Assembly: GCA_023384005.1 (NCBI GenBank)
Contig: JAHDXY010000007.1
Span: 1-40,247 of the forward strand
Origin: Burkholderiaceae bacterium
GTDB lineage: Bacteria; Pseudomonadota; Gammaproteobacteria; Burkholderiales; Burkholderiaceae_E
DNA length: 40,247 nt
Reading direction: 5' to 3'
Positions 18,940 through 27,434 of this stretch are shown piece after piece. Below the pieces are notes generated by a model that was not told the DNA's origin, made no database searches, and worked only from the letters and a program-made list of their open reading frames with translations. Made by a program: the position numbers and the translations under genes. Within the stretch, counting starts at the first letter, position 1, and every line of letters begins with the position of its first letter.

Positions 18940-19656
18940 ATGAACCCAAGATCGCCAGCATCGAGGAACGATTCGCCCACCGTCCCCCAAAGGTTGGGCG
19001 ATCAGGTCTACGACGCGTTGGCGGTACAGATTGCCGAGGGTCGCTACCCGGTGGGTAGCCGCTTGCCATCCGAGCTGGATCTCGCGAAGCAATTTGGGGT
19101 GTCGCGACCGGTATTGCGCCAGGCCCTCGCACGCATGCGCTCCGAAGGCCTGGTCGTCGCCCGCCAGGGAGCCGGGAATTTCGTGCGACGCGGGAGCGAA
19201 TCGCAACGGCTGGGTTTCGGACCGCTGCAGAACATCCCGGACGTCCAGCGCTGCCTGGAATTCCGCTGCTGCCTCGAGAGTGAGGCCGCGAGGCGCGCGG
19301 CGATCGCTCACGACGACGAGGCAATCGACAGCATCGCACTCGCGATCAGCGCGATGGAGCGGGCGATCGCCACCGGTAGTTCAGCGGTCGAGGCGGACTA
19401 TGAGTTTCACCTCGCGATCGCGCGCGCAGCGCGCAATCGATTCTTCGTGACAACGCTCGAGGCGTTGAGAGACCAGGTGCAGTTCGGAATCAACCTGTCA
19501 CGCAGTTTCTCTTCGACGCCTATTCATGAACGCCTCGCAAGCGTGCTCGCCGAACACCGGGACATCTACGATGCGATCCGCCGCGGCGATTCGGAACTCG
19601 CCCAACGCGCAGTCAGCCAGCACATCGACGCGGGCATCGCACGGCTGTTCCGTTGA
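18940..19656 (+). CDS. GntR family transcriptional regulator (FadR/FCD type)
   Basis: LGDQVYDALAVQIAEGRYPVGSRLPSELDLAKQFGVSRPVLRQALARMRSEGLVVARQGAGNFV, then FCD-type helical domain (EADYEFHLAIARAARN). Confidence 0.92.
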   Translation: MNPRSPASRNDSPTVPQRLGDQVYDALAVQIAEGRYPVGSRLPSELDLAKQFGVSRPVLRQALARMRSEGLVVARQGAGNFVRRGSESQRLGFGPLQNIPDVQRCLEFRCCLESEAARRAAIAHDDEAIDSIALAISAMERAIATGSSAVEADYEFHLAIARAARNRFFVTTLEALRDQVQFGINLSRSFSSTPIHERLASVLAEHRDIYDAIRRGDSELAQRAVSQHIDAGIARLFR

Positions 19657-19913
19657 GCGGATGCGCGGGGATATCGGCGTTCGAATGCAGCGCGGCGTCG
19701 TCGCGGACTCGCCCCGCGCACATTGCGTGACGTGGCCGGTTTGCGCCCGGGGCCGCGAAGAAGCGCGCACAAGGGCCCGCAAGCACCCTCGAGCGGCAAG
19801 AGAGCACGGACGCGACGACTACGCGACTACGCGCGAGGCTCGGGTCAAACACCCGCGGCATTCGAATTCCTAATCCAATTTCATAAGAATTAATCGCTTG
19901 CGATGATGAGTCG

Positions 19914-19939
19914 TCGCTTTGCATACTCGCTTTGCGTAC
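19914..19939. repeat. 13-bp tandem repeat TCGCTTTGCATAC / TCGCTTTGCGTAC upstream of mutase operon
   Basis: 12/13 identity, directly adjacent copies. Confidence 0.7.
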
Positions 19940-20001
19940 TCGCCAGGCGCCCTACCGGTGTATCGGCGGGGCTCGATCGAACACGGATCACGGAGGGAGC
20001 A

Positions 20002-21675
20002 ATGTTGCGCGAGGACTTGAAACTGGCTGAAGCATCGTGGAGGGGCAACCACGCCGAAGAACTGGCCGAAGCAGCGGCGAGGCCGGCAACATGCGAGGAC
20101 GGGCTGCCGCTCAAGGTGGTCTACACACCGCTCGACATCCAGGACGGAACCAGCGTCAACGCTGCTTTCCCGGGCGAATACCCGTATACCCGCGGCAACG
20201 ACGCGACCGGCTACCGCAAGAAGCTCTGGACGATCAGCCACTACGCGGGGTTCGGCAGCCCGCGCGAAACGAACGTCCTGTTCCGCAAGATGATCGACCA
20301 TGGGGACGTGCCGCCGTACATGGCGCTCGATCTGCCGACGCAGCTCGGCCTGGACCCCGACGACCCGATGGCGCTCGGCGAGGTGGGCCTCACCGGCACG
20401 TCGATCGCGTCGCTGCGCGACTGGGAAACGATCTTCGACGGAATCGATCTCGAGAGCACCTTCGTCGGCACGGTGATCAACGCGCCGGCCGCCGTGATCC
20501 TCGCGATGCACATCGTCCTCGCGCAGAAACAGGGCGCCGACCTCGCCAAGGTACGCGGCAACCTGCAGAACGACATCCTCAAGGAGTTCTCGGCGCGCGG
20601 CAATTTCATCTTCCCGGTCGCGCCGTCGCTGCGGCTCGTTACGGACTCCGTCGAGTACTGCGCTCGCCACCTTCCGTCGTTCTGGCCGCTGAACGTGACA
20701 GGTGGGCACTTCGCCGAGGCTGGCGCGGACCGCGTGCACGAGGTGGCATTCGCCTTCGCGGACGCGTTCACCTACATCGAGCGCCTCCTCGCGCGCGGCG
20801 TGCCGATCGACTCGTTCGCCCGGAACATGTTCTTCCTGATGAAGACAAATCACTTCGACCTGTTCGAAGAAGCGGCGAAGTTTCGCGCGATGCGCAAGAT
20901 CTGGGCGACACGATTGCGCGAGCGTTACGGCGCGCGCGACCCCGAGAGCCTCAAGTGCAAGGTGCTCGGCCACAGCGGCGGCTCGCAGATGACCCGCGAG
21001 CGGCCCGAACTCAACATCGCGCGAACGACGCTGGCGTGCCTCGCTGGCGCATTGGGCGGAATCCAGCTCATCGGGCTGCGCACGATGGACGAGGTGTTCG
21101 GTATCCCGACCGAGAAATCCGAGATGATCGCGATCGGCACCCAGCACGTCGTCGCCCACGAAACGGGCGTCCCCGACGTCGTCGATCCGCTGGGCGGCTC
21201 GTGGTACGTCGAGTCGCTCACCCGAGAGTTCGAAACTCGAGTGCACGCGGAACTGGACCGTATCGATGGCGAAGGCGGCGTAGTCCGCGCGATCGAAACC
21301 GGCTCGATTCGGCGCTCGATCGCGCAGGACGCGTACGAGGCGCAACGCGCTGTCGAGCGCGGCACCAAGGTGAAGGTCGGCGTCAACAAGTACCGCATCG
21401 ACGAGGTCGAACCGCCGCGCCGGCCGTACCAGCTCGATCCCGCCGAGGAAGGCCGCCGCGTGGACGAAGTGCGCGCGGTGCGCCAGCAGCGCGACCAAGC
21501 GGCAGTCGAGACGGCGCTCGCGGAACTGCAGCGCGTGGCACGCCTGCCCGAGGGCAGCGATACCAACCTGATGCCGCCGATCATAGAGGCGGTACGCGCA
21601 TACGCCACGATAGGCGAGATCTGCGGCGCACTGAAGCACGTGTTCGGCGAATACGTCGAACGCGGGCGGGTGTGA
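20002..21675 (+). CDS. B12-dependent acyl-CoA mutase, large (substrate-binding) subunit; methylmalonyl-CoA mutase family, divergent
   Basis: PGEYPYTRGNDATGYRKKLWTISHYAGF, DLPTQLG, LQNDILKEFSARGNFIFPVAPSLR, VDPLGGSWYVESLT; RBS GGAGGGAGC before ATG. Confidence 0.93.
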   Translation: MLREDLKLAEASWRGNHAEELAEAAARPATCEDGLPLKVVYTPLDIQDGTSVNAAFPGEYPYTRGNDATGYRKKLWTISHYAGFGSPRETNVLFRKMIDHGDVPPYMALDLPTQLGLDPDDPMALGEVGLTGTSIASLRDWETIFDGIDLESTFVGTVINAPAAVILAMHIVLAQKQGADLAKVRGNLQNDILKEFSARGNFIFPVAPSLRLVTDSVEYCARHLPSFWPLNVTGGHFAEAGADRVHEVAFAFADAFTYIERLLARGVPIDSFARNMFFLMKTNHFDLFEEAAKFRAMRKIWATRLRERYGARDPESLKCKVLGHSGGSQMTRERPELNIARTTLACLAGALGGIQLIGLRTMDEVFGIPTEKSEMIAIGTQHVVAHETGVPDVVDPLGGSWYVESLTREFETRVHAELDRIDGEGGVVRAIETGSIRRSIAQDAYEAQRAVERGTKVKVGVNKYRIDEVEPPRRPYQLDPAEEGRRVDEVRAVRQQRDQAAVETALAELQRVARLPEGSDTNLMPPIIEAVRAYATIGEICGALKHVFGEYVERGRV

Positions 21676-21680
21676 AGGAC

Positions 21681-22097
21681 ATGACGATGGACAAACGAGT
21701 GCCCCGAATCCTCATGGGCAAGCCTGGCTTGTGCGGCCACGACCGGGGGATCATGCTCGTAATCATGGCGCTGCGCGATGCGGGCATGGAGGTGATCTAC
21801 TCCGGCCGGCACAATTCGCCCGAGCATCTCGTCGACGTTGCCGTGCAGGAGGACGTCGATGTACTTGGTGTCTCGATCCTCTCCGGCGCCCACATGACGC
21901 TGTGCGCGCGGATCGCGAGCCGCCTGAAGGAGCAGGACGCTGCGGATATCGTCCTCCTCGCCGGCGGTTTCATTCCGCCCGAGGACGTCTCGCGCCTGAA
22001 GGCGCTCGGCGTACGCGAGGTGTTCACGGAGGGCGCGAAGCTCGATGACGTGGTGGCCTTCGTTCGCCGCGCGAGCGAGGAACGGACGCCGGCATGA
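21681..22097 (+). CDS. B12-binding small subunit of acyl-CoA mutase
   Basis: RILMGKPGLCGHDRGIMLVIMALRDAGMEVIYSG; EDVDVLGVSILSGAHM; LLAGGFIPPEDV. Reads CGHDRG where DGHDRG is expected. Confidence 0.93.
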   Translation: MTMDKRVPRILMGKPGLCGHDRGIMLVIMALRDAGMEVIYSGRHNSPEHLVDVAVQEDVDVLGVSILSGAHMTLCARIASRLKEQDAADIVLLAGGFIPPEDVSRLKALGVREVFTEGAKLDDVVAFVRRASEERTPA

Positions 22098-23629
22098 ACA
22101 TCTCCGAGTGGCTGGTACGCAATGCCGATCGCGATCCCGACGGCGCCGCGATTCATTTCGAGGGCGACACGATTTCGCACGGCGAACTGCTCGCGCGCGT
22201 CGAGGCGTTCGCCTGCGCGCTCGCAACGTTTGGCGTCCGCCCCGGAGATCGCGTCGGGTTGTTCCTCGAGAACTGCCCGGAGTTCCTGATCGCGCGATGG
22301 GCGGCGATCCGGCTAGGAGCCGCGGCCGCGCCGATGAACGTCATGTTCCAGGCACGCGAGGCGCAGTACGTGCTGAACAACGCGACACCCGGCGTACTCG
22401 TCACCCAGTCCTCGCTGCTGCCGCTTGTCGAGCAGATCTGGCCCGACTGCCCTCACCTCTCGCATCTCGTCGTGTCCGGCGCCGAGATCCACGGTGCGCA
22501 CTCGTTCGCCGCTCTGGAGAGCGCGTACGCGGGGCGAAGCATCGCGCTGCACGACTGTGTCCCGGACGATCTTTGCGACCTGTACTACACCTCTGGCACC
22601 ACCGGACGCCCCAAGGGCGTGATGTGCTCGCACTTCAACTTCGAGAGCCTGCTGCGCTACGAGCAGGTCATATGGGACATGGGCGTGTCCGACCACACCA
22701 TGGTCGCGCTGCCGTTGTTCCACGCGAAGGGCCTCATCATCCCGTGCCTGCTCGCGACCTACGTTGGCTGCCCGCAGACGCTGCTGCGACGTTGGGACAC
22801 GCGCGGCGTGCTGGAGCTGATCGAGCGCAACAAAGTCACCTTCTTCGCCGGCGTGCCGACGATGTACGCCTATCTCAACGCCTTCGACGACGTTGAACGC
22901 TACGATCTGAGCTCGATCCGCATCTGCCGTGTCGGCGGCGCACCGATGCCAGTTGAGATGCACCGCGCGTTCGAAAAGCGCACGGGCGCCGCGATCATCG
23001 AGGGATGGGGTTGCACCGGCTGGACGGGGACGTCGAACCCGCTCGACGGAGAACGGTCGATCGGCTCGATCGGCAAGGCGCTGGGCGAACTGCACCCGTC
23101 GATCCGTTGCGAGATCCGCATCGTCGACGAGACCGGTGAAGACGTGCCCGCCGGCGAGGAAGGCGAGGTCGTCATCCGCGGCGACCAGATCCCCAAGGGC
23201 TTCTGGCGCATGCCGAACAAGACCGCGTCGGACTATCGCGAGGGATGGTTCCACACCGGCGACATCGGTCGCCGCGACGAGCGCGGCTTCATTTACCTCG
23301 TGGGTCGCAAGGACGACCTGATCATCACCTCGGGCTTCAACGTCTACCCGCGCGAAGTCGAGGAGGTTCTGCACGCGCACCCTAGCGTCGCCGACGTCGC
23401 GGTGGTCGGGATGGCCGACGGCGACAAGGGGCAGTCGATCAAGGCCTTCGTCGTGTGCAAGCCCGGAGTGGCCGCGAGCGAGACCGCGCTGGTCGAGTAC
23501 TGCCGCTCGAAACTCGCGAAGTACAAGGCGCCGCGCGCGGTCGAGTTCATCGACGCGCTGCCCAGGACCGCGTCGGGCAAGGTGCAACGGTTCCTGCTCA
23601 CTGGCGGGAACGCCGCACCAAGGAGTTAG
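22094..23629 (+). CDS. AMP-forming acyl-CoA synthetase/ligase
   Basis: YYTSGTTGRPKGVM, GWFHTGDIGRRDERGFIYLVGRKDDLIITSGFNVYPREVE, TASGKVQR; ATGA overlap. Confidence 0.95.
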   Translation: MNISEWLVRNADRDPDGAAIHFEGDTISHGELLARVEAFACALATFGVRPGDRVGLFLENCPEFLIARWAAIRLGAAAAPMNVMFQAREAQYVLNNATPGVLVTQSSLLPLVEQIWPDCPHLSHLVVSGAEIHGAHSFAALESAYAGRSIALHDCVPDDLCDLYYTSGTTGRPKGVMCSHFNFESLLRYEQVIWDMGVSDHTMVALPLFHAKGLIIPCLLATYVGCPQTLLRRWDTRGVLELIERNKVTFFAGVPTMYAYLNAFDDVERYDLSSIRICRVGGAPMPVEMHRAFEKRTGAAIIEGWGCTGWTGTSNPLDGERSIGSIGKALGELHPSIRCEIRIVDETGEDVPAGEEGEVVIRGDQIPKGFWRMPNKTASDYREGWFHTGDIGRRDERGFIYLVGRKDDLIITSGFNVYPREVEEVLHAHPSVADVAVVGMADGDKGQSIKAFVVCKPGVAASETALVEYCRSKLAKYKAPRAVEFIDALPRTASGKVQRFLLTGGNAAPRS

Positions 23630-23630
23630 C

Positions 23631-24806
23631 ATGTACGCGAAGCACCCTCGCCTGTTCCTGACCGAAGAGCAGGACGCGTTGCGCCAGAGCGTCGCGCGGC
23701 TTGCCCGCGAGCGCCTGGCGCCGCGCGCCGCCGAGATCGATGCCACCGCGCAGTATCCGCAGGACGTCTTCGAACTGCTGGTTCAGAACGGACTCACCGG
23801 CATCACGATTCCCGAGGCCTACGGTGGCTCGGGCGCCGGCCTTCTCGAGTTGTGCGTCGCCGTCGAGGAACTCGCAAAGGTCTGCACGACCGCGGCGCTG
23901 ATGCCGGTGTTGTCCAATATCGCCGGCGTCATGCTGTTGCGCTTCGGGAGCGACGAGCAGAAGTCGACGCTGCTGCCGAAACTGGCGCGCGGCGAGCTGC
24001 GCTTCTCGAACGCGCTGACCGAGGCCGACGCAGGGTCCGATGCGGCATCGATACGCAGCGAGGCGACCGCAGTCGGCGACGGATACGAGATCTCCGGCAC
24101 GAAATCCTACATCACCGGCACGACGATCTCTGACATCTTCATCGTGTTCGCGAAGCACGCCGACGGCGCTGCCGCAGGCCGGGTGTCCGCGTTTCTCGTT
24201 CCGCGCGATCGACCGGGAATCACCGTCGGAGCACTCGAGAGGAAGATGGGAATCCGCGGTATGCCGACCGGCGGGGTATTCTTCGACAAGGTCACCGTTC
24301 CCCGCGATGCGCGCCTGGGCGGCGAAGGCCAGGGCCTGTCGGTGCTCTTGAGTTCGATGACCGGAAACCGCCCGGCGATCGGCGCCCGCGGCGTGGGCCT
24401 CGCCCAGGGCGCGTTCGAGATCGCCGTCGATCATTGCCTGAACCGCAAGATGTTCGGCGGCACGCTCATCGATCTTCAGGGCCTGCAGTTCAAACTCGCC
24501 GATCTTGCGATCGCCATCGAGGCCTCGCGCCAACTGGTTCATGCAGGCGCTCGCCTCGTCGACCAGGGCGTGGCGACCAAGGACTTGTCCGGGATGCTCG
24601 CGATGGGCAAGTGCCTGGCCACCGATACGGCAATGAGCGTCACGATCGAGGCCATCCAGTGCCTGGGCGCCACCGGCTACTCGATGGACACGCCGCTCGA
24701 GCGCCTGATGCGCGACGCAAAGCACCTCCAGATTGTCGACGGGTCGAACGAGATACAGCGAGTGCTGATCGCACGCGCGTTGCGGGAGTGGCGCACGAAT
24801 GGGTGA
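23631..24806 (+). CDS. acyl-CoA dehydrogenase
   Basis: LTEADAGSDAASIRSEA, GYEISGTKSYITG, MGIRGMPTGGVFFDKV, LERLMRDAKHLQIVDGSNEIQRVLIAR. Confidence 0.95.
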   Translation: MYAKHPRLFLTEEQDALRQSVARLARERLAPRAAEIDATAQYPQDVFELLVQNGLTGITIPEAYGGSGAGLLELCVAVEELAKVCTTAALMPVLSNIAGVMLLRFGSDEQKSTLLPKLARGELRFSNALTEADAGSDAASIRSEATAVGDGYEISGTKSYITGTTISDIFIVFAKHADGAAAGRVSAFLVPRDRPGITVGALERKMGIRGMPTGGVFFDKVTVPRDARLGGEGQGLSVLLSSMTGNRPAIGARGVGLAQGAFEIAVDHCLNRKMFGGTLIDLQGLQFKLADLAIAIEASRQLVHAGARLVDQGVATKDLSGMLAMGKCLATDTAMSVTIEAIQCLGATGYSMDTPLERLMRDAKHLQIVDGSNEIQRVLIARALREWRTNG

Positions 24807-26190
24807 TCGCAGGCCGGAAACACTGTCGGAATCGCTCTGGCGCGAGGCGAAGGCGTTGCGTTACGACGCGCTCCCCACTCCCGTCGTCGACAAGATCAAG
24901 GACCTGACGCTCGACACGCTCGGCGTCGCGCTCGGATCGGCGTCGCTCGATTTCGGTGTCGCGACGCGCGAGCTCATGCGCTCGTGGAACAGCGCGGGAG
25001 GCGCGAGCGCCATAGGCGAGTCGCGTCGTGCCCCCCCCCACGCCGCAGCGCTGGTCAACGGCGTGCTCGCGCACGGCCAGGACTTCGACGACACGCACAC
25101 CGAGTCGGTTACGCATCCGAGCGCGTGCGTCATCCCGGCCGCACTCGCGGTCGCCGAATCGCGAGGCGCCAGCGGGCGCGACGCGATCGTGACGATGGCT
25201 GCCGGCTTCGAGTCGATGATCCGGCTCGCGCTTCCGGCGCGCAATCAGTTTCACTTGCACGGGTTCCACACAACGTCGATCGCCGGCACTTTTGCCGCCG
25301 CCCTGATCGCGTCGAGGCTCGCCGGGCTGGACGACGGGTCGGCCACGAATGCGCTCGGGGTTTCGGGCAGCTTTACGAGCGGCCTGCTCGAGTGCGTTCC
25401 TGCCGGAGCTGGCTCGAAGCGCCTGCACGCCGGCTGGGCAGCAATGGGCGGGATCATCGCGGCGGATCTCGCCGGCAGAGGATTGACCGGGCCGGACACC
25501 GTGTTTGAAGGCAAGCTCGGCGTGTTCAACTCCTTCGTGCGCGGCGAGTCGATCAACCTGGCGGAGATTCTCGACGGGTTCGGCGTGCACTGGAGCGTGC
25601 TCGATACGCGGCCGAAGCTCTACCCGTGTTGCCACTACCTTCAGTCGTTCATCGACTGCGCACGTCGGCTGCGCGACGAGCGTGGCGTGCGCCCCGCGGA
25701 CATCGCATCGATTCGTTGCCGCGTCGCCCAGGGTTCGGTAAACATGATCTGCACTCCGTGGGCGACCAAGCAGGCGCCTCGCGACACCTACGAGGCCAAG
25801 TTTAGCCTGCCCTTTGCAGTGGCGATCGCGCTCCACGACGGGTGCGCGGGAACGTCCGAGTTCACACTGGAGAACGCGCAACGCCCCGAGATCGCGGCGC
25901 TGATGGCGCGCGTCAACTACGAGGTCGATCCCTCCTTCAGTGTCAAGGACATGCCCGGCGATGTCGAGATCTCGCTCCTCGACGGACGCATCGAGCGTTG
26001 CGTGCAGCAACGCGTGCGCGGAGACCGCGACACTCCGATATCACGCGCCGAGCTTCTCGACAAGTTCCACGACAACGTGCGCGTCACCGCGTTCGCGCAT
26101 CACGCCGATACGATCGCGACGACCGTGCTGAACCTGGACACGCAACGAGATCTCGAAGCGCTGGGCTCCCTGTTGCGCGGCGGAAAGTGA
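24799..26190 (+). CDS. MmgE/PrpD family protein
   Basis: ALVNGVLAHGQDFDDTHTESVTHPSACVIPAALAVAE; KLYPCCHYLQSFIDCA. Confidence 0.93.
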   Translation: MGDRRPETLSESLWREAKALRYDALPTPVVDKIKDLTLDTLGVALGSASLDFGVATRELMRSWNSAGGASAIGESRRAPPHAAALVNGVLAHGQDFDDTHTESVTHPSACVIPAALAVAESRGASGRDAIVTMAAGFESMIRLALPARNQFHLHGFHTTSIAGTFAAALIASRLAGLDDGSATNALGVSGSFTSGLLECVPAGAGSKRLHAGWAAMGGIIAADLAGRGLTGPDTVFEGKLGVFNSFVRGESINLAEILDGFGVHWSVLDTRPKLYPCCHYLQSFIDCARRLRDERGVRPADIASIRCRVAQGSVNMICTPWATKQAPRDTYEAKFSLPFAVAIALHDGCAGTSEFTLENAQRPEIAALMARVNYEVDPSFSVKDMPGDVEISLLDGRIERCVQQRVRGDRDTPISRAELLDKFHDNVRVTAFAHHADTIATTVLNLDTQRDLEALGSLLRGGK

Positions 26191-27434
26191 CTTCGGTTCC
26201 TGGTGCGGGGGCGGGCGCTGCGGCCCCGTCGATCCGAAGCGCTCACGGCGTGCTCGCGGCGACGTTCGCGCTGCATGCCCTGCTGGCGAGCGCCCCCTAC
26301 GGGCTTCCCGCTCTGCTCCCGTTCATTCGCAGCGAACTCGGGGGAGGATACTTCGAGGCAACGCTCGTGTCCTCGGCATTCCTGTTCGGCATCGTCGTGG
26401 GTTCGCCGATCGCTGGCGGCGCAGTCGATGCGTTTGGCATTCGGCGTTCGATCGTTGCCGGCACCGCTCTTGCCACGGCCATGCTCGCATTGGTCCCGAG
26501 CGCACCCTCGCTTTGGCTGGTGTGCATGTACCTCGCGTTGGCCGGAATCGGCTACAGCGTCCTCACGCCCGGGACCAACAGGGCAATGCTGGTGTGGTTC
26601 GCGCAGAGCAACCGGGCAACCGCGGTCGGCGTCAAGCAGACTGGCGTGAGCGTTGGCGGTATCGTCGCTGCGAGCTTCGTACCCGCCGTGTCGCTCGCGT
26701 GGAACTGGCAGGCCTCGTTTCACGTCATCGCGCTCTTCTATGTCGCCGCGCTCTGCGTCGCATCGAACACGTTGCTTGACGGTCCGCCAGGTCGCTCTGG
26801 GCACGCCGCGCGTCCGGCGCTGCGAAGCGTCATCGCGACGATGCTCGGTCACCGCCCGACGATGCTGCTCGCACTCGACGGATTCCTGCGCGTCGGCATC
26901 CAGTACGCATTCCTCACCTTCCTGATCGCATACGCGATCGACAGCCTGCACTCGCCGGTTGCGTGGAGCGCGTTGATCTACGCACTGGCGCACCTGTTCG
27001 GCGCCGCGGGGCGGGTCGGTTGGGGTTGGGCGAGCGATCGCCTGTTCCACGGACGAAGGCGCGGCCCTTACGCGGCCATCGCAGTCACCGCGGCTGTCGG
27101 TTTCACGCTCCTCGCGCTGGCAGCGCCCTTGCATTGGACGATCATGCTTGTTTCGGTCGCGCTGCTGGGTCTTTCTGCCGTCGGTTTCCAGGGCGTCGGC
27201 CTGTCGATGCTGGCAGAGGTGGGGGGCACCCGCGCGGGAGCCGCTTCGGGACTCGTCAACGCGCTGTCGTTCCTCGGCGCGGCGTTGATGGTACCGCTGT
27301 GCGGGCGGTTGCTCGACGCGGGTGCGTCGTTCCCGGCACTGTTCGCAATCCTGGCGGCGTTGTCCGTTCTGACGGCGGGGATCACGCTGGCCTTGCCGGA
27401 TACCCCCTACGAGGTGCCGGAAGATGCCGGCTGA
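26187..27434 (+). CDS. MFS transporter
   Basis: GTG start overlapping upstream stop (GTGA); many TM segments; AGIGYSVLTPGTNRAMLVWFAQSNRATAVGVKQTGVSVGG. Confidence 0.9.
   Translation: MTSVPGAGAGAAAPSIRSAHGVLAATFALHALLASAPYGLPALLPFIRSELGGGYFEATLVSSAFLFGIVVGSPIAGGAVDAFGIRRSIVAGTALATAMLALVPSAPSLWLVCMYLALAGIGYSVLTPGTNRAMLVWFAQSNRATAVGVKQTGVSVGGIVAASFVPAVSLAWNWQASFHVIALFYVAALCVASNTLLDGPPGRSGHAARPALRSVIATMLGHRPTMLLALDGFLRVGIQYAFLTFLIAYAIDSLHSPVAWSALIYALAHLFGAAGRVGWGWASDRLFHGRRRGPYAAIAVTAAVGFTLLALAAPLHWTIMLVSVALLGLSAVGFQGVGLSMLAEVGGTRAGAASGLVNALSFLGAALMVPLCGRLLDAGASFPALFAILAALSVLTAGITLALPDTPYEVPEDAG

Noticed and set aside
19657-20001. Cobalamin riboswitch upstream of the mutase
   Set aside because: No B12-box-like GCCACTG or convincing riboswitch elements seen in the leader.
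19870-21639. 589-aa minus-strand ORF opposite the mutase large subunit
   Set aside because: GC-rich shadow ORF; the plus-strand mutase is unambiguous.
20037-22097. 686-aa plus-strand ORF
   Set aside because: Out-of-frame read through the mutase large subunit; only its last 138 codons (from 21681) are the real B12-binding subunit.
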